A program made the position numbers and the translations under genes. From Pigoraptor chileana (Eukaryota > Opisthokonta > Filasterea), in assembly GCA_943704495.1 (NCBI GenBank), contig CALSCR010001406.1:1-32226 (forward strand): DNA of 32,226 nt. Reading direction: 5' to 3'. Each line of letters begins with the position of its first letter. Positions within the stretch are counted from its first letter, which is position 1. Below the pieces are notes generated by a model. It did no database searches. It saw only the letters and a list, made by a program, of their open reading frames with translations, and was not told the origin of the DNA. This document shows positions 10,861 through 20,465 of this stretch, piece after piece.

Positions 10861-10866
10861 AATAAA
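10861..10866 (+). terminator. candidate poly(A) signal AATAAA
   Basis: Canonical hexamer about 310 bases after the SPO16-like stop and before the CA microsatellite. If it is used, the 3' UTR is fairly long. Confidence 0.3.
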
Positions 10867-10993
10867 GGCCCGCCCTTTTTATTATCGTGGTGGGCTCACT
10901 ATGGAAAGATTATGGAGGGAAAATTTATTTTTTGGCGGGGATACCAATCGTCTTTGGTGGCGGGTCTCCACATGCAACACCGATTGAACTGCG

Positions 10994-10994
<1 letters not shown>

Positions 10995-11032
<38 letters not shown>
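10995..11032. repeat. (CA)n microsatellite
   Basis: About 19 uninterrupted CA units, the longest pure dinucleotide run in the window, in the spacer between two plus-strand genes. Confidence 0.95.
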
Positions 11033-11033
<1 letters not shown>

Positions 11034-11239
11034 GAACAGGGCGTCCATCCAAACCGCAAGCTCCTTCCCCAAACCGCAACCTTTGCGAACAAAGACTAGA
11101 GTACTGCGTAATCAAGAAAGATTCACAAGTGTAATTGAAATCGGTTTGAAGCAGTGAACGGCTTGTGTGATATCGGGAGCCGAGCAAGCTAGCCACCTAA
11201 CAATCTCCAGGGCTAAATAGTGCAAGACAAACCGCGAAA

Positions 11240-12549
11240 ATGACGATTGGCAACGCAGAACGTCGCCCTCACCATACCCCTGGGTTAGTGCATCTTGCAT
11301 CTTTGTTGGACTGTATACCCGTTCCCCGAGGGAGTAAATATAACTACCGCTCCGTACCTGCCCCATCATAACACCTTCCTTTCAACATCTCATTTTCTCA
11401 GGTATTGCGGTTTCTGCCCGCAGTTCAAGTACAAGTTTGGCGAGTCTTATGGCCGCACGACTGCCAACCTGTTCGAGGACAATGCTGTCGTCAAGTCGAA
11501 CAGCACTGTGCTTGCGCCCACCGCATACAGCGAGAGGACTCTTGATTCGACTGGCTTTGGCGGGTCGTGCTACTCGTACCGCGAGCGTGCCGCAGAGTCG
11601 TCTGGCCAGGATCTCGGCCCTGAGCCCAAGGTTCCCGGCTACACTGGTTAGTGCGCCGCATTGTATTGAGGTTCTTTTTGGGACGCAGAGTTTGTCGTTT
11701 TAGTTAGTCAACCCTCGCCACGCCTATCGACTCACAATCACTCGCCTTCATTTTCACCTCCCTCCTGAAACAGGATACATTCCCCGCTCCAAGCTGTATT
11801 TTGGACGCCGTTATGCCGAGGTGTCTCGGATGGCCACTGACGACTTTGGCCGGACTCTGGACTCGCAGCGCGATGAGGAGCACACGTACCAGGAGACTGT
11901 CCGCCAGCAGCTCCTCGCACCCATTGAGCGCACGCACGTGTCACCGACCGAGCGCACTCGCGCACTGAACCGCCAGAAGCTTCCTCTGACGCCCATCACG
12001 AAGGAGCTCCGCGATTACGAGCCCAAGGGGACGCACGACTATGCCGCATCTCCTTATAGCCTCCCGAAGGACCATCCCCAGAAGCACTTTATGCCGGGAT
12101 ACACTGGCTACGTGCCCAAGAGCGAAAAGTATGTCGGCATGAGCTACCAGGCCGTGACACACCGCGCAATCGACGACTTTGGATCGGAAAAGGCGTACCT
12201 CGAGGAGACGCGCAAGCTGCCGATGCCGCGCGTGCCTAAGATGCGAACGGAGAGCCCGTCGACGAGCCACAAGATGAGCGAGTCTGTTCCCATTCCCGGA
12301 TTCACCGGCCATGTTCCAGGTGAGCCGAGTGTTTTGTTTGTTCATCTGTGTGGACAATGGTGTTTGGTAGTTGGATTTGCAACATGCGTGTGTAATGAGA
12401 CTCGTGCTTTGTACACAAATAGTCCTCCTTTTTCTCATCTACCCAACCCAACACACCCCCCTTCAGGCCGCCTTGTTCTCTTTGGATCGTCCTTTGGAAC
12501 GAGCACCAAGACGGCAATCTCGATGCACTCGCAGCGACCTGTTGCTTGA
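11240..12549 (+). CDS. CIMIP2/FAM166-like ciliary microtubule inner protein
   Basis: I place four exons: 11240-11283, 11402-11646, 11774-12319 and 12467-12549, giving 305 residues. The protein repeats the motif PGYxG followed by a basic spacer and a FG/VG-S/T-Y block. The copies are PGYCG near residue 14, PGYTGYIPRSKLYFG near residue 96, PGYTGYVPKSEKYVG in the second half and PGFTGHVPG near the end. This is the DUF2475 hallmark of FAM166/CIMIP2 proteins, which lie in the lumen of ciliary doublet microtubules. Introns cut inside three of the four glycine-rich motifs, which supports the joins. The gene implies a flagellated stage. The residues between repeats are rich in charged and Tyr/Thr residues, with no signal peptide or membrane segment. 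Confidence 0.82.
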
Positions 12550-13731
12550 GGGGCTTCCATTCCGTTCAATTTTCCCTTTGAATTGTCAAATAGCTATCGT
12601 CTGCTTTGTGCGTTTCTGACCTTCATCGAGCTACTCCGTTGTTGTAAGTTACGTGGGCACTGAAATAATCTCATTTCGCAAACAACGAGGAATCGATGAT
12701 GATCCTTGTCTTCTATGTATGAGTTGTCCGGTGCGTCGCTCCGCTGTTTGTGTCTCATTATTCTTTCTTTCTCCGCCTTATTTGTTCGCTGCCGCGTGCC
12801 CTTTTGCCTCTGCTTACTCAATGTGTGTTTTTTTCTGTCGGTTTGCCATACTGCTTTGCGCGTGTCCTTTTTTGGGTTTTTTCCCCCTTTTATTGGAGTA
12901 TCTTCTCCTGCGTTTATTCGTTTTGTGCCGTTAATTTGTGCCCAGACACCTTGCGATAGCTCGTTAAGTTGAGCTGCCGTCGAATTGTTTGCAAATGTTG
13001 TGTGTCGCAAACCCATTAAAAGCCATCTCAAAACGATTCTCAATCCCTTTGACTACAAATCACAAGGAGCTAGTCGTTAGCTCCTGATATCACCAATTGC
13101 GCAAAGTAAATCTTCCGCAACTCATAATCTTACCGACTGTTTTTGATTACTCATGTTATCTGGTGTGCATGCATTCCCAGAGAAAACAAAGATTCTTCCT
13201 ATGTTCAACCGACGTTCAACACAAAAGAGCGACTCAGCGCAAATGAAGAAATGGTGTCTATTTTGCGTACGACAAACAAGTTGCATCAACTGTGGCTTCA
13301 CAGCATCGTCAACGTTCGTCACCGTATACACCAAACATGCAAAATGCACACACGAACAAGGGCATTTCACTTGCGCACGCAGCAGACAAAGAAAGGCTGG
13401 AACTATAGTAAAAAACACATAACAGCAACCACAAAGCGGCGATGACGCCCTGTGATTGGCGCGTGTCCACAACAGACAGCCACCAATAATCTGTCGCTCG
13501 CCAGTGTGTCGGCTGGTGGTGCGGAAACGCAAAAAGGATATCAAGAGAGAGAAACGAACAAAACAAAACAAAAGAGGATGACCAAAGAATGTCACAAAAA
13601 CAATGTGCGGGAGACAATAAAAACACAACGGGCTGAAAGCAAAGAAATGAACAGTCGGAACAGTGACATGGCGCATTGTGAGATTTGCCATCAAAACTGC
13701 TGTGACAGGCAAACAAACACCGGAGCGATGT

Positions 13732-13780
13732 GTAGGATTCAAGTCTGCGTCTTAGCCGCTATGCCAATTGAGTCCACAAC
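13732..13780 (-). repeat. tRNA-like repeat, copy C (best match to a tRNA)
   Basis: On the minus strand it reads GTGGACTCAATTGGCATAGC, then GGCTAAGACGCAGACTTGAA, then TCCTAC. TTGGCATAGCGGCTAAGACGC lines up with the 5' half of class II tRNAs (TTGGCCGAGCGGTCTAAGGC in yeast tRNA-Leu), and AGACTTGAATCC with a tRNA-Ser(UGA) anticodon arm. No variable arm, T-arm or acceptor partner follows, so it is not a working tRNA gene. It is flanked upstream by a CT-rich tract, like the intronic copies, but lies 3' of the PP2C gene. Confidence 0.65.
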
Positions 13781-13783
13781 CAA

Positions 13784-13818
13784 CGAGAGAGAGCGAAAGA
13801 GAGAGCGAGAGAGAGACG
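13784..13818. repeat. GA-rich simple repeat
   Basis: GAGAGAGAGCGAAAGAGAGA and onward. It is the flank of tRNA-like copy C and equals the CT-rich tract seen beside the other copies. Confidence 0.8.
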
Positions 13819-13917
13819 CACGCAACATGACGCACGGCGATTGGCAACACAACATATGTATATGAGAGCGGAGGGGCGGGATGGGCGCATACAGCGTCCG
13901 ATGAGTGCGGCGCCAAA

Positions 13918-15776
13918 TTAAGGTTTGCTGAAGAAACCAATGACAGCGGTTACATTGTCGTCGATCTCCTCCTTGTCCAGACCCCTGAGTGCCTCTTGCA
14001 CAACAGCCTCGCTTGCCTTCTGCGCGTCCTTGTGCTTTGCAACAAGATCAACAACGGTCTGGTTGTCAAGACCGTCCCACACGCCGTCGCTGCCAACAAT
14101 AATAAACTTGTCCTTGGACGTGAGATCCACCTCCTGTTGCGGCCGCAGAGCAGCGAATGCAAATAGGGGTCAAAACATATGCATGACAAGAGGTGTTTAA
14201 ACCAACTTGTATCAGTATTTATATATATATATATATATAAACAGAGTTTTCACACGCAAAATGTGTTTCCACGTGGCAAAAGATCACCTTGATCTCGGGA
14301 TCTGCAGTGACTCCAATGGAGTGCGCGACGTCATCGCCAATCGTGCGGCTGACGCACTGTCCCGGGTAAGGCATTGAGCCCTTCCAACAGCGCGGGGGTC
14401 CTGCACAGCACACAATCACACAAACAAAACAAAACAAATAATCACACACACACACACACATATACATATATAAATATAACGAGCGTTAGAATGGACTGGG
14501 AATTTGGACGACGCAAACCGAATGTAACGCAAACAAGGGAGACACACACAAACGAACAACACATTTTTGCAATTCAAATACGCCGACAATCGCACACCAA
14601 AGCAACAACCAACACGTCATGTCTGTTTACCGTCCATTGCAGGCAACACAAGCAGAGGACAGACACCAACCGAGATAAGCGCCCTGGTGCACCATCGGCT
14701 CAACGCGAGCGCCGGCCTTTTTTAGCCGCTCGACCTCAGTCTTATCCTCACACGTGTGATCCCTGTGCCATTTCGAATTATTGAATAAATTTACAATAGC
14801 ACACAAAGTCAGAACACACAAAAATGATTATGCATCTGCCACACAACACATGTGTCGCAAAATCGGAAGAGTAATAAACACACAAATGCCCAAAAGGCCC
14901 CGAGTGGTAAGCGGTGCAGTTATCCTTCCCTCCCACATACACACACACACACGCAAATGCAAACGCCACACATGCACAATCGCACCCAAAAGGAATACAA
15001 AACGTGCTCCCATTTCCCAATCCAGTTATTCAAATATAATATATAATGCCACGCGCATGATGGATGCGGAGAGCGAGGGGGACCAATACACGCACACACA
15101 CACACACACACACAAACGGAACCCACTTTGTGAGCACGACAGCCTTCACTTGTCCCTTGCTATCTTCCCTCCCGAGCACCGCGCGCGAATCGCCGACGTT
15201 TGCGACAATAAGCTTTGTGCCAATGATGAGCGCAATCGTAGCTGTGGTTCCGCTGAGGTAGATGTCGTGGCCGCTGGCTTTGACAATGTCCTGCATCTTC
15301 AAAAATGTGTTTCGGATTGCCTTTTTGATGTCCTTTTTGAAATTGGGGTCGTCCCTGAGAACATTTGGAAGGTTTTCCTTTGTGAAGACCGCAATCTTTC
15401 GTCCATTCTGGCCGTGGCCGTCGTACACACCAAGAAAGACACCGTCGGGGCGCTGCTTCGCCTCCCACTCGTCCTGATTCTCAGACTTGTTTCCTGTATA
15501 ACATGAGTTCATCATTTGCCACACAAAAAAACAAGGCACTTTTTCAGTTCATCATTTGCACTCACAACCACTTCACGAGACCCCGCGAGAACTCATTTGG
15601 TACGATGTAGAGAAACGAAACAAAAACAAAAGTGACCAAGCAAGCATGAATCGCGGTATTCTTGCAAGGAGCAAAGGCCACGATCTCCAATTCGCCTCTA
15701 TTCACGAACCAATATCAGTGGCGCCGCCAAACTTGACTTGAATCGTCGGCACAGACGCCGGAGTCGATGTCGCCAT
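13918..15776 (-). CDS. PP2C-family (PPM) serine/threonine protein phosphatase
   Basis: This is a metal-dependent phosphatase of 284 residues, a compact, single-domain PP2C. I place five exons: 15710-15776, 15127-15493, 14671-14762, 14288-14400 and 13918-14133. Motifs appear in family order: ENQDEW, VYDGHGQNG (metal Asp and Gly), SGTTATIALI, VANVGDSRAVLG, VLTKDH, CVSRTIGDD, SDGVWDGL (metal Asp) and the terminal DDNVTAVIGFF (metal Asp). The catalytic and metal-binding aspartates are all retained, so it should be active. There is no signal peptide and no extra domain. The N-terminus is short (MATSTPASVP) and the first intron falls inside the conserved GATDIGNKSENQD block. The introns carry CA runs (TG on the gene strand). 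Its substrate cannot be told from sequence. Confidence 0.9.
14218..14239. repeat. (AT)n microsatellite
   Basis: TATATA run in the PP2C intron between exons 14288-14400 and 13918-14133. Confidence 0.85.
14443..14461. repeat. (CA)n microsatellite
   Basis: CA run in a PP2C intron; on the transcribed sense strand it is TG. Confidence 0.85.
15091..15114. repeat. (CA)n microsatellite just inside a PP2C intron
   Basis: About ten CA units within 40 bases downstream of the 5' splice site of the intron after exon 15127-15493; UG in the RNA. Confidence 0.85.
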
Positions 15777-16961
15777 CGTGGCGAGAAGCTCTACTATTGT
15801 GTCACTTCTCCTCTAATGTCCTTCCAATGTACAGCAGAGTGAACTGCGTGCGATGAGGATCCAACACGGAGAACATGGTCAGAATGGTACAGAGAGGCAA
15901 TCACTTGTCGATCAGACAGCCTGAAATGGTTGAGTCCCAATACAATCCCAAACCCCGATCTGCTTCCACAAAAGACGAGATCAAGACATACAAAACAAAC
16001 CCTAAACAGCTGTGTCCACACATACGGCGCATTTGTGCAGCAAGAAACGGCGGAAAGGGCAAAAAAATTGCCCGTAATGTCGCAATAAATGGTTGTACGG
16101 TCAACTCACTGCTGTGCGTCCTCGAGCAAAACGCCCCCTAAATCAGAACGGATGAGTCGTTGGCGAGATTCTGCAGCCTACAGAAGCGTGTACGTCTGCA
16201 GAAGCGGATGCGTTGTGTTTTTACCGGTCGCAATCCGCCGAGGGCACGTGCTCTGAAACAATCGCTTCTTTATGTGACAAAAGTGTTGAAATCAACCACG
16301 AATTCAAGCAACTACTCCTCATATAATTTCAACGCCACACAGCCTTTTAAGAGCATGCGGTCTCTTCACAGGCTTTGAAAACGAAACAAAATAGCAACCA
16401 AAGAGAAAGAAACCGGCCGCGATCACATTGAGGAAAACATGCCCGGGCGCTGAGACACTTGTGACAAGTCGCCGCGTGGATCCCCCGGCATTTAATCTGA
16501 CTCCTCGGAGGAATCGGACCCAAAAATCAGTCACAATCTCAGTTTATTTTCCCCGAGTGAATCGCAGGCGGCCCCCCCTAACACCCAGGAGGAATTAAGG
16601 ATGCTTTAATTGAGATTGCCGTCATTTTTGAGCAAGAAAGGGATCGTGTTCTCAAACTGTCGTGCCGGGCGTCTCTTTGGACACATCTGGCTCGCCATCC
16701 GGGAGATGCAATCGGACCGGCGTAACTTCTGTACATGTAAGTTTACACCCCTACATCTGTTTCTCTCTGAGTTTTTTCGAATACTGAATTGTTTTCGCAT
16801 ATCCATTAAGGTGTTGCATGGGAGGTCAGGTGTACCAACCGCAAAAACAAACCTCAAAAAAAAATGCAGTGGAGAGGACTGAAGCAACACGCAACGAATA
16901 AAAAAACACAACCAAACAGAGAATACCGGCTATAAACATATAGGGCACGGCCAAAGAATCG
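15777..16961. other. intergenic region upstream of PP2C
   Basis: About 1.2 kb between the PP2C start and the stop of the next minus-strand gene. Apart from one small membrane-protein-like frame at 16319-16534 I recognise no gene, RNA or repeat. It should contain the PP2C promoter and the 3' UTR of the upstream gene. Confidence 0.45.
16319..16534 (-). CDS. possible small single-pass membrane protein (doubtful)
   Basis: This 71-codon open frame has an arginine-rich, acid-poor N-terminus (VRFLRGVRLNAGGSTRRL), one hydrophobic segment (VFLNVIAAGFFLFGCYFVSF) and a basic tail. The layout is that of small inner-membrane subunits of mitochondria. I do not recognise the sequence and found no flanking exons. 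It could equally be chance in an AT-poor spacer. Confidence 0.2.
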   Translation of the reverse strand: MTDFWVRFLRGVRLNAGGSTRRLVTSVSAPGHVFLNVIAAGFFLFGCYFVSFSKPVKRPHALKRLCGVEII

Positions 16962-18311
16962 TTACTTTTTGGAACTGCTGCCAGGTCGTGCAATCGATTC
17001 CCGCCGCAACCGAGGGGGATCTGCTGCTTCCGGTGATTTCACGGGCGGCAGCGTGTCACCGCCACTTGATGACGACAGCGACTCGTTGGGCTGAGGCAAC
17101 GCTTCGAGAAGTACTCCCCTGTTGATAGACATTCGCCGCGCAAGCGTGGGTGGGGGCTGGTCGGCCTTTTCGGAAGCAGCCACCGTCGGAAACTTCTGCG
17201 TGGCAAAGTCGGCCGGAGTTGGCCTCTTGTCCACCGAGACAATCACGGGCATCGTTCCAATCGACGCCGACATGTCCACGGAAGTTTTCCGTCGGTTCAA
17301 ACGCCCAACAACGGCGGCTTCATTGTCGGCTCTCTTCTTTTGCAAGTCGGTCGTAAGCTGGTTTAGCGCATTGAGCTGTTCAATTTCTTTCCTGAATCGA
17401 TAAGAAGGATCCAAAAACTCGTTGTCGAGGTCGTCGAGAGCCTGCTGACGCTGTGCGAAATAGTACGCCGCCGTGTCGACCTCGGACTTCTTCGGATCTT
17501 CTTCTGTAAGCTGCCCTTCCTTGAGGGCAGATGTCGCCAGAATAGAGTTCCTCCGCAATAGTTGCGAGCCGGTACTGAAAGACCTCCCGCGCTTCATTCG
17601 CAACTGCTGGGTACTCGCAGACGAACTGAGCGCGCTCGTCGCATCCGCACCCTCGCTTGCTTCGCCTCCAGCAGCGGCCGCCGTTGCCTCCGCTGCCGCT
17701 GCAACTCCACTGTTTTCGGCTGTAGCGTTCTCGATGGTGCTTGTGCTGTTGTTCGCCGCGGCGAGGGCGCTGAAGCTCACGGGTTTCCAGTTGCTCATTG
17801 CAGACAAGCTTCGCCGTCGTCCTCGCCCAGCAGCAGGCTGTTCTGCCACTGCAATCGGTGGGTCACCCCCTGCTTCACTGTTGTTGGACAGCAGCAAAAA
17901 GTCATTGAAATCGGCGGTATTCCCATCCCCTGCGGTATCCGCTGCGGTGGCTATAGATTGCGACCCGAATTGCGTGGCGAGTTGCGAAGCCAACTGCGCT
18001 TGAGATTGTGACGAAGAGAGTCCGTCGGAGCCCTTTTTCGAAGGAGATGATGCCATCGCTTTCTTATTGTTAAGCAGCTCGATCTTTTTCAAGAGTTCGA
18101 GTTGGTCCTTTGTCATTCGCAGTCCGGCGGTTTCTTTCGTCTTATCGAGCGCCTCGAGCTCCTTCTTCAACTCCTTGCGGTCCGTCGAGTATGCATTGAT
18201 GACGCTTACTTCTGAACCTCGTCGGTACTTTGGGACTTCTCTTGAGTCCCCCGCAATATATGGCTCTCCTCCTTCGCCGCCCCCAGCGGCGGCCTCGTTT
18301 GCCGCCATCAC
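16962..18311 (-). CDS. unrecognised low-complexity protein with many R-R-x-S sites
   Basis: This is an intron-free frame of 449 codons (start 18311 or the adjacent ATG at 18308). I do not recognise the family. The first 40 residues are Ala/Gly/Glu-rich. Residues about 45-90 (DRKELKKELEALDKTKE and onward) look like a coiled coil, as does a second stretch near EIEQLNALNQLTTDLQKKRA. The middle is Ser/Ala-rich and disordered. At least seven basophilic kinase sites are spread along the chain: YRRGSE, RRRSLS, RGRSFS, RRNSI, RRKTS, RRMSI and RRESI. Such spacing suggests a multisite PKA-type substrate or scaffold. No signal peptide or membrane segment is present. The lack of introns, in an intron-rich neighbourhood, and the higher GC are unusual. 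That it is a real gene is supported by length and codon pattern. Confidence 0.7.
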   Translation of the reverse strand: MMAANEAAAGGGEGGEPYIAGDSREVPKYRRGSEVSVINAYSTDRKELKKELEALDKTKETAGLRMTKDQLELLKKIELLNNKKAMASSPSKKGSDGLSSSQSQAQLASQLATQFGSQSIATAADTAGDGNTADFNDFLLLSNNSEAGGDPPIAVAEQPAAGRGRRRSLSAMSNWKPVSFSALAAANNSTSTIENATAENSGVAAAAEATAAAAGGEASEGADATSALSSSASTQQLRMKRGRSFSTGSQLLRRNSILATSALKEGQLTEEDPKKSEVDTAAYYFAQRQQALDDLDNEFLDPSYRFRKEIEQLNALNQLTTDLQKKRADNEAAVVGRLNRRKTSVDMSASIGTMPVIVSVDKRPTPADFATQKFPTVAASEKADQPPPTLARRMSINRGVLLEALPQPNESLSSSSGGDTLPPVKSPEAADPPRLRRESIARPGSSSKK

Positions 18312-19190
18312 CCTCGGAAGAACGCCTTAAATCACCTCATGCGGAGAGCATTCTGAAATTGTGTGGCCGCATCATGTCCATCACGTCACGCATTACTTAT
18401 AGAACCGGACATGACAACAATATTCTTTTGTGTGACAAATTTCAAAAACAGAACTTTTAAACTTGTATCTCTTTTCAGTTGAGTTTTTCTTGATGATGGT
18501 GGCGATACCAGGATGATGTGCCAAGGTTCCGAATGGTTGCCACGGAGGTTGTCCCCATCCGAAGCAATACAATAACCCGGGGCTCATAAATTGAAAATCT
18601 GCCCAATTTCCGGGGAAATTTAATGGGCTCCTCAATTCAAAAACTCGCCTGCCGGTGCACTCTATAAGCGGGCGTCAGGTGTGAAGTGGCAACGCCCCTC
18701 CGCGTGACTGCATTTGGGCATCCTCCCGCTCCTGGCAGACACTATTGCTCACTGTCCCACCGAAATCACTCGTGACTACACGGCAATGACCGTTCCGTCT
18801 TTGTCCATCGGCCGGGCGCTTCCTGTTCGTTTCCATCTTTATCTCGGTTAATCCTTCATCATCAGTCGTTCCAATAGCTTACTTCGGGAGGGGGGGGGCC
18901 TTTGTGCGCCCGCTGTGTGCCGGCCCGTATTGCAAATTCTAACGCTGTCGTTGATATCATTTCTGTCTGTATACTGTTATCGCGTGCCGGCGACTCAGTG
19001 AAATATCAATCTGCCCATAGGCACTGACAAAAAAGATTTGTTTTGTTAAAATTGAGAGATGGACAAGAAACTGAAGAAGCACCTGCATGAAGACGCAAAA
19101 ACACATGGGCAAGAGACTGGAAACGATCGCAAACGCCGGCAACGCGCAAAACGAGACGGAAAGGCTGCTATGAGTCACATTCTTTTGGAT
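18312..19190. other. intergenic region upstream of the R-R-x-S protein
   Basis: About 880 bases between two minus-strand genes. It holds a perfect inverted repeat, AATTTCC-GG-GGAAATT at 18605-18620, flanked by GCCC and GGGC at a little distance, and a run of nine G near 18890. No gene is recognised. Confidence 0.45.
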
Positions 19191-20465
19191 TCATTCTTCC
19201 TCCAGAACGAAATCGTCAACCTCTGCGAAATGAGTGCGCATGTCCGCCAACTGCGTCTCGAGCTGTGCGTTCATTTCCTGTTGATTAGGATCAAGGCGAA
19301 ACTAGTGTCAGCACACCGACTCATCGATGTAAAAGCAACTTTTTCGAAAACACAAACTAAATTATCTACACAATCACAAGCAAATAAGTAAACACACAAA
19401 CATACACGCACAGAAACACAAACACGCACACATACACACATACACGAACACGAGCACACACACACAAAACAAACAAGCACATTAACACGCAACTAAAAAC
19501 ACACGAGCACACATAGAGAAGGAGTGGGCAGGGTTCAAATCCACACGCTTGCCCACCTTCTTTGCCTCGGTCCTTGACCTCTTCTTGAATCCCCCGCGCT
19601 CACTGCACATTGAGTCTCGCACTGCACCGGCATCCGAGCCCGCCGCCGACACAAATGACGCCTGCGTGTCGGGATCCGCCTTGGCAGACACTGCAGGGAG
19701 TACACTGCTGTTGCCGTTAAACGGGCGTTCGCTGTGTGGTGTGCGGCGTGGAATCGGATCAAGTGACGGCGACAGGAGCGCGTCGAGGGAGCTTGATCCG
19801 GCGCCCGAAGATGCACCTGCACTGGGCGTCGACTGGAACGGAGAGCCCGTCGGGAGGGACGCTGTGAACGATGTGTTACTCGGCGTGTCAAGCATCGAGA
19901 GGGAGGCGCTCGCATTCCGCACAGAGCCACGCTTCACGGGAGTGGATGCCTTGGCGGACGCAGATGCCCGCTTTGCATCCTTCCGTTGCCGCTTTGTATT
20001 CAATACGCCTCCCAAATCTTCCGTGCTCAGTTCAAACGGGTCTTCGACATCAGATAAATTGTCGCGCGGACGCTTTGTTGCAGCTGGAGGGGCGGCGGTC
20101 GCCCTTGATTTTACAATTGTTGATGTTACTCGTGAGACGACCGCCGACGGCATCTCGCGCTTGATTGCTTCCACAGTCTTTTGGCTTGCTGCACCCCGTG
20201 CGCGCAGCTCTCGCTTTGTGTCCGCGCCGTAATCAGACCCGGAAGACGGCGATGTTGGAGAGTCCGACGTCGAGTCGCGTCGTGCCGCATTCTTCTGTGG
20301 GAGTGGTGCGACCTTGGATGCTGCCGCGCGTTTGGGCCGATTTGCCACTATCGGTATGTTTTCTTTTTCCTTGGAAGATTGCGATGCTGCTCTATTTGTC
20401 GTCAAGTTGTCGCCCGAGTTACTCTGAGGACGGGTTCGGAGGCTGCGCCCTCCCACCGGCGCCAT
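19191..20465 (-). CDS. sororin-like cohesin protection factor
   Basis: Two exons (19557-20465 and 19191-19277) encode 331 residues. Most of the chain is disordered and basic, with a KEN box at residues 34-36 (KEKENIPIV) for APC/C-Cdh1 and many S/T-P sites (SPTSP, STPVKR, LDTPSN, GSPFQSTPS, LLSPS, RRTPHS). The last 16 residues, MRTHFAEVDDFVLEEE, fit the vertebrate sororin C-terminus as I recall it, M-x3-F-x3-E-x-F-x-L-x-V-E, in every spacing. Sororin binds PDS5 and keeps WAPL from releasing cohesin after S phase. The donor AAG|GTGGGC and the acceptor CAG|GAAATG were chosen because the join places the conserved tail in frame; read-through past the donor gives a short unrelated end. I see no FGF motif. 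The assignment is an inference from tail pattern plus KEN and Cdk sites. Confidence 0.6.
19391..19500. repeat. CA-rich simple-sequence stretch
   Basis: Degenerate ACACAAACAC repeats fill most of the sororin-like intron, close to its donor site; TG-rich in the transcript. Confidence 0.8.

Larger units (their letters stand above)
10549..11239. other. intergenic region between the SPO16-like and CIMIP2-like genes
   Basis: About 690 bases. The part up to 10769 is open in one frame and could be 3' UTR or a skipped alternative exon. AATAAA at 10861-10866 is a candidate poly(A) signal. A long CA run lies at 10995-11032. No other gene is recognised. Confidence 0.45.
12550..13917. other. 1.4-kb gene-free stretch between convergent genes
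   Basis: This spacer separates the CIMIP2-like stop (plus) from the PP2C stop (minus). The left half is T-rich on the plus strand and the right half A-rich. Open frames here (up to about 200 codons on the minus strand near 13122-13742) have skewed Cys/Phe/Leu-rich composition and no family pattern. The only structured items are the tRNA-like copy at 13732-13780 and a GA-rich run at 13784-13818. Confidence 0.5.

Noticed and set aside
13122-13742. 206-codon minus-strand frame with hydrophobic runs
   Set aside because: The composition reflects the T-rich strand; no splice context, no family motif, and it ends in the tRNA-like repeat.
15707-15745. AACTTGACTTGAATCG, resembling the tRNA-like repeat
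   Set aside because: It lies in the first coding exon of PP2C, antisense (the codons read TIQVKFGGATDIG), lacks the other blocks and has no CT-rich flanks; coincidence.
16606-16740. Minus-strand frame after an acceptor-like site (RRSDCISRMASQMCPKRR)
   Set aside because: No partner exon could be found upstream or downstream in a matching phase; more likely 3' UTR of the upstream gene.
19059-19391. Basic 110-codon plus-strand frame
   Set aside because: It lies antisense to the sororin-like last exon and runs into CA-repeat sequence in the intron; no family pattern.
19528-19545. GGGTTCAAATCC, a tRNA T-arm/B-box look-alike
   Set aside because: It lies just inside the sororin-like intron donor; the stem does not pair and there is no A box at the right distance.
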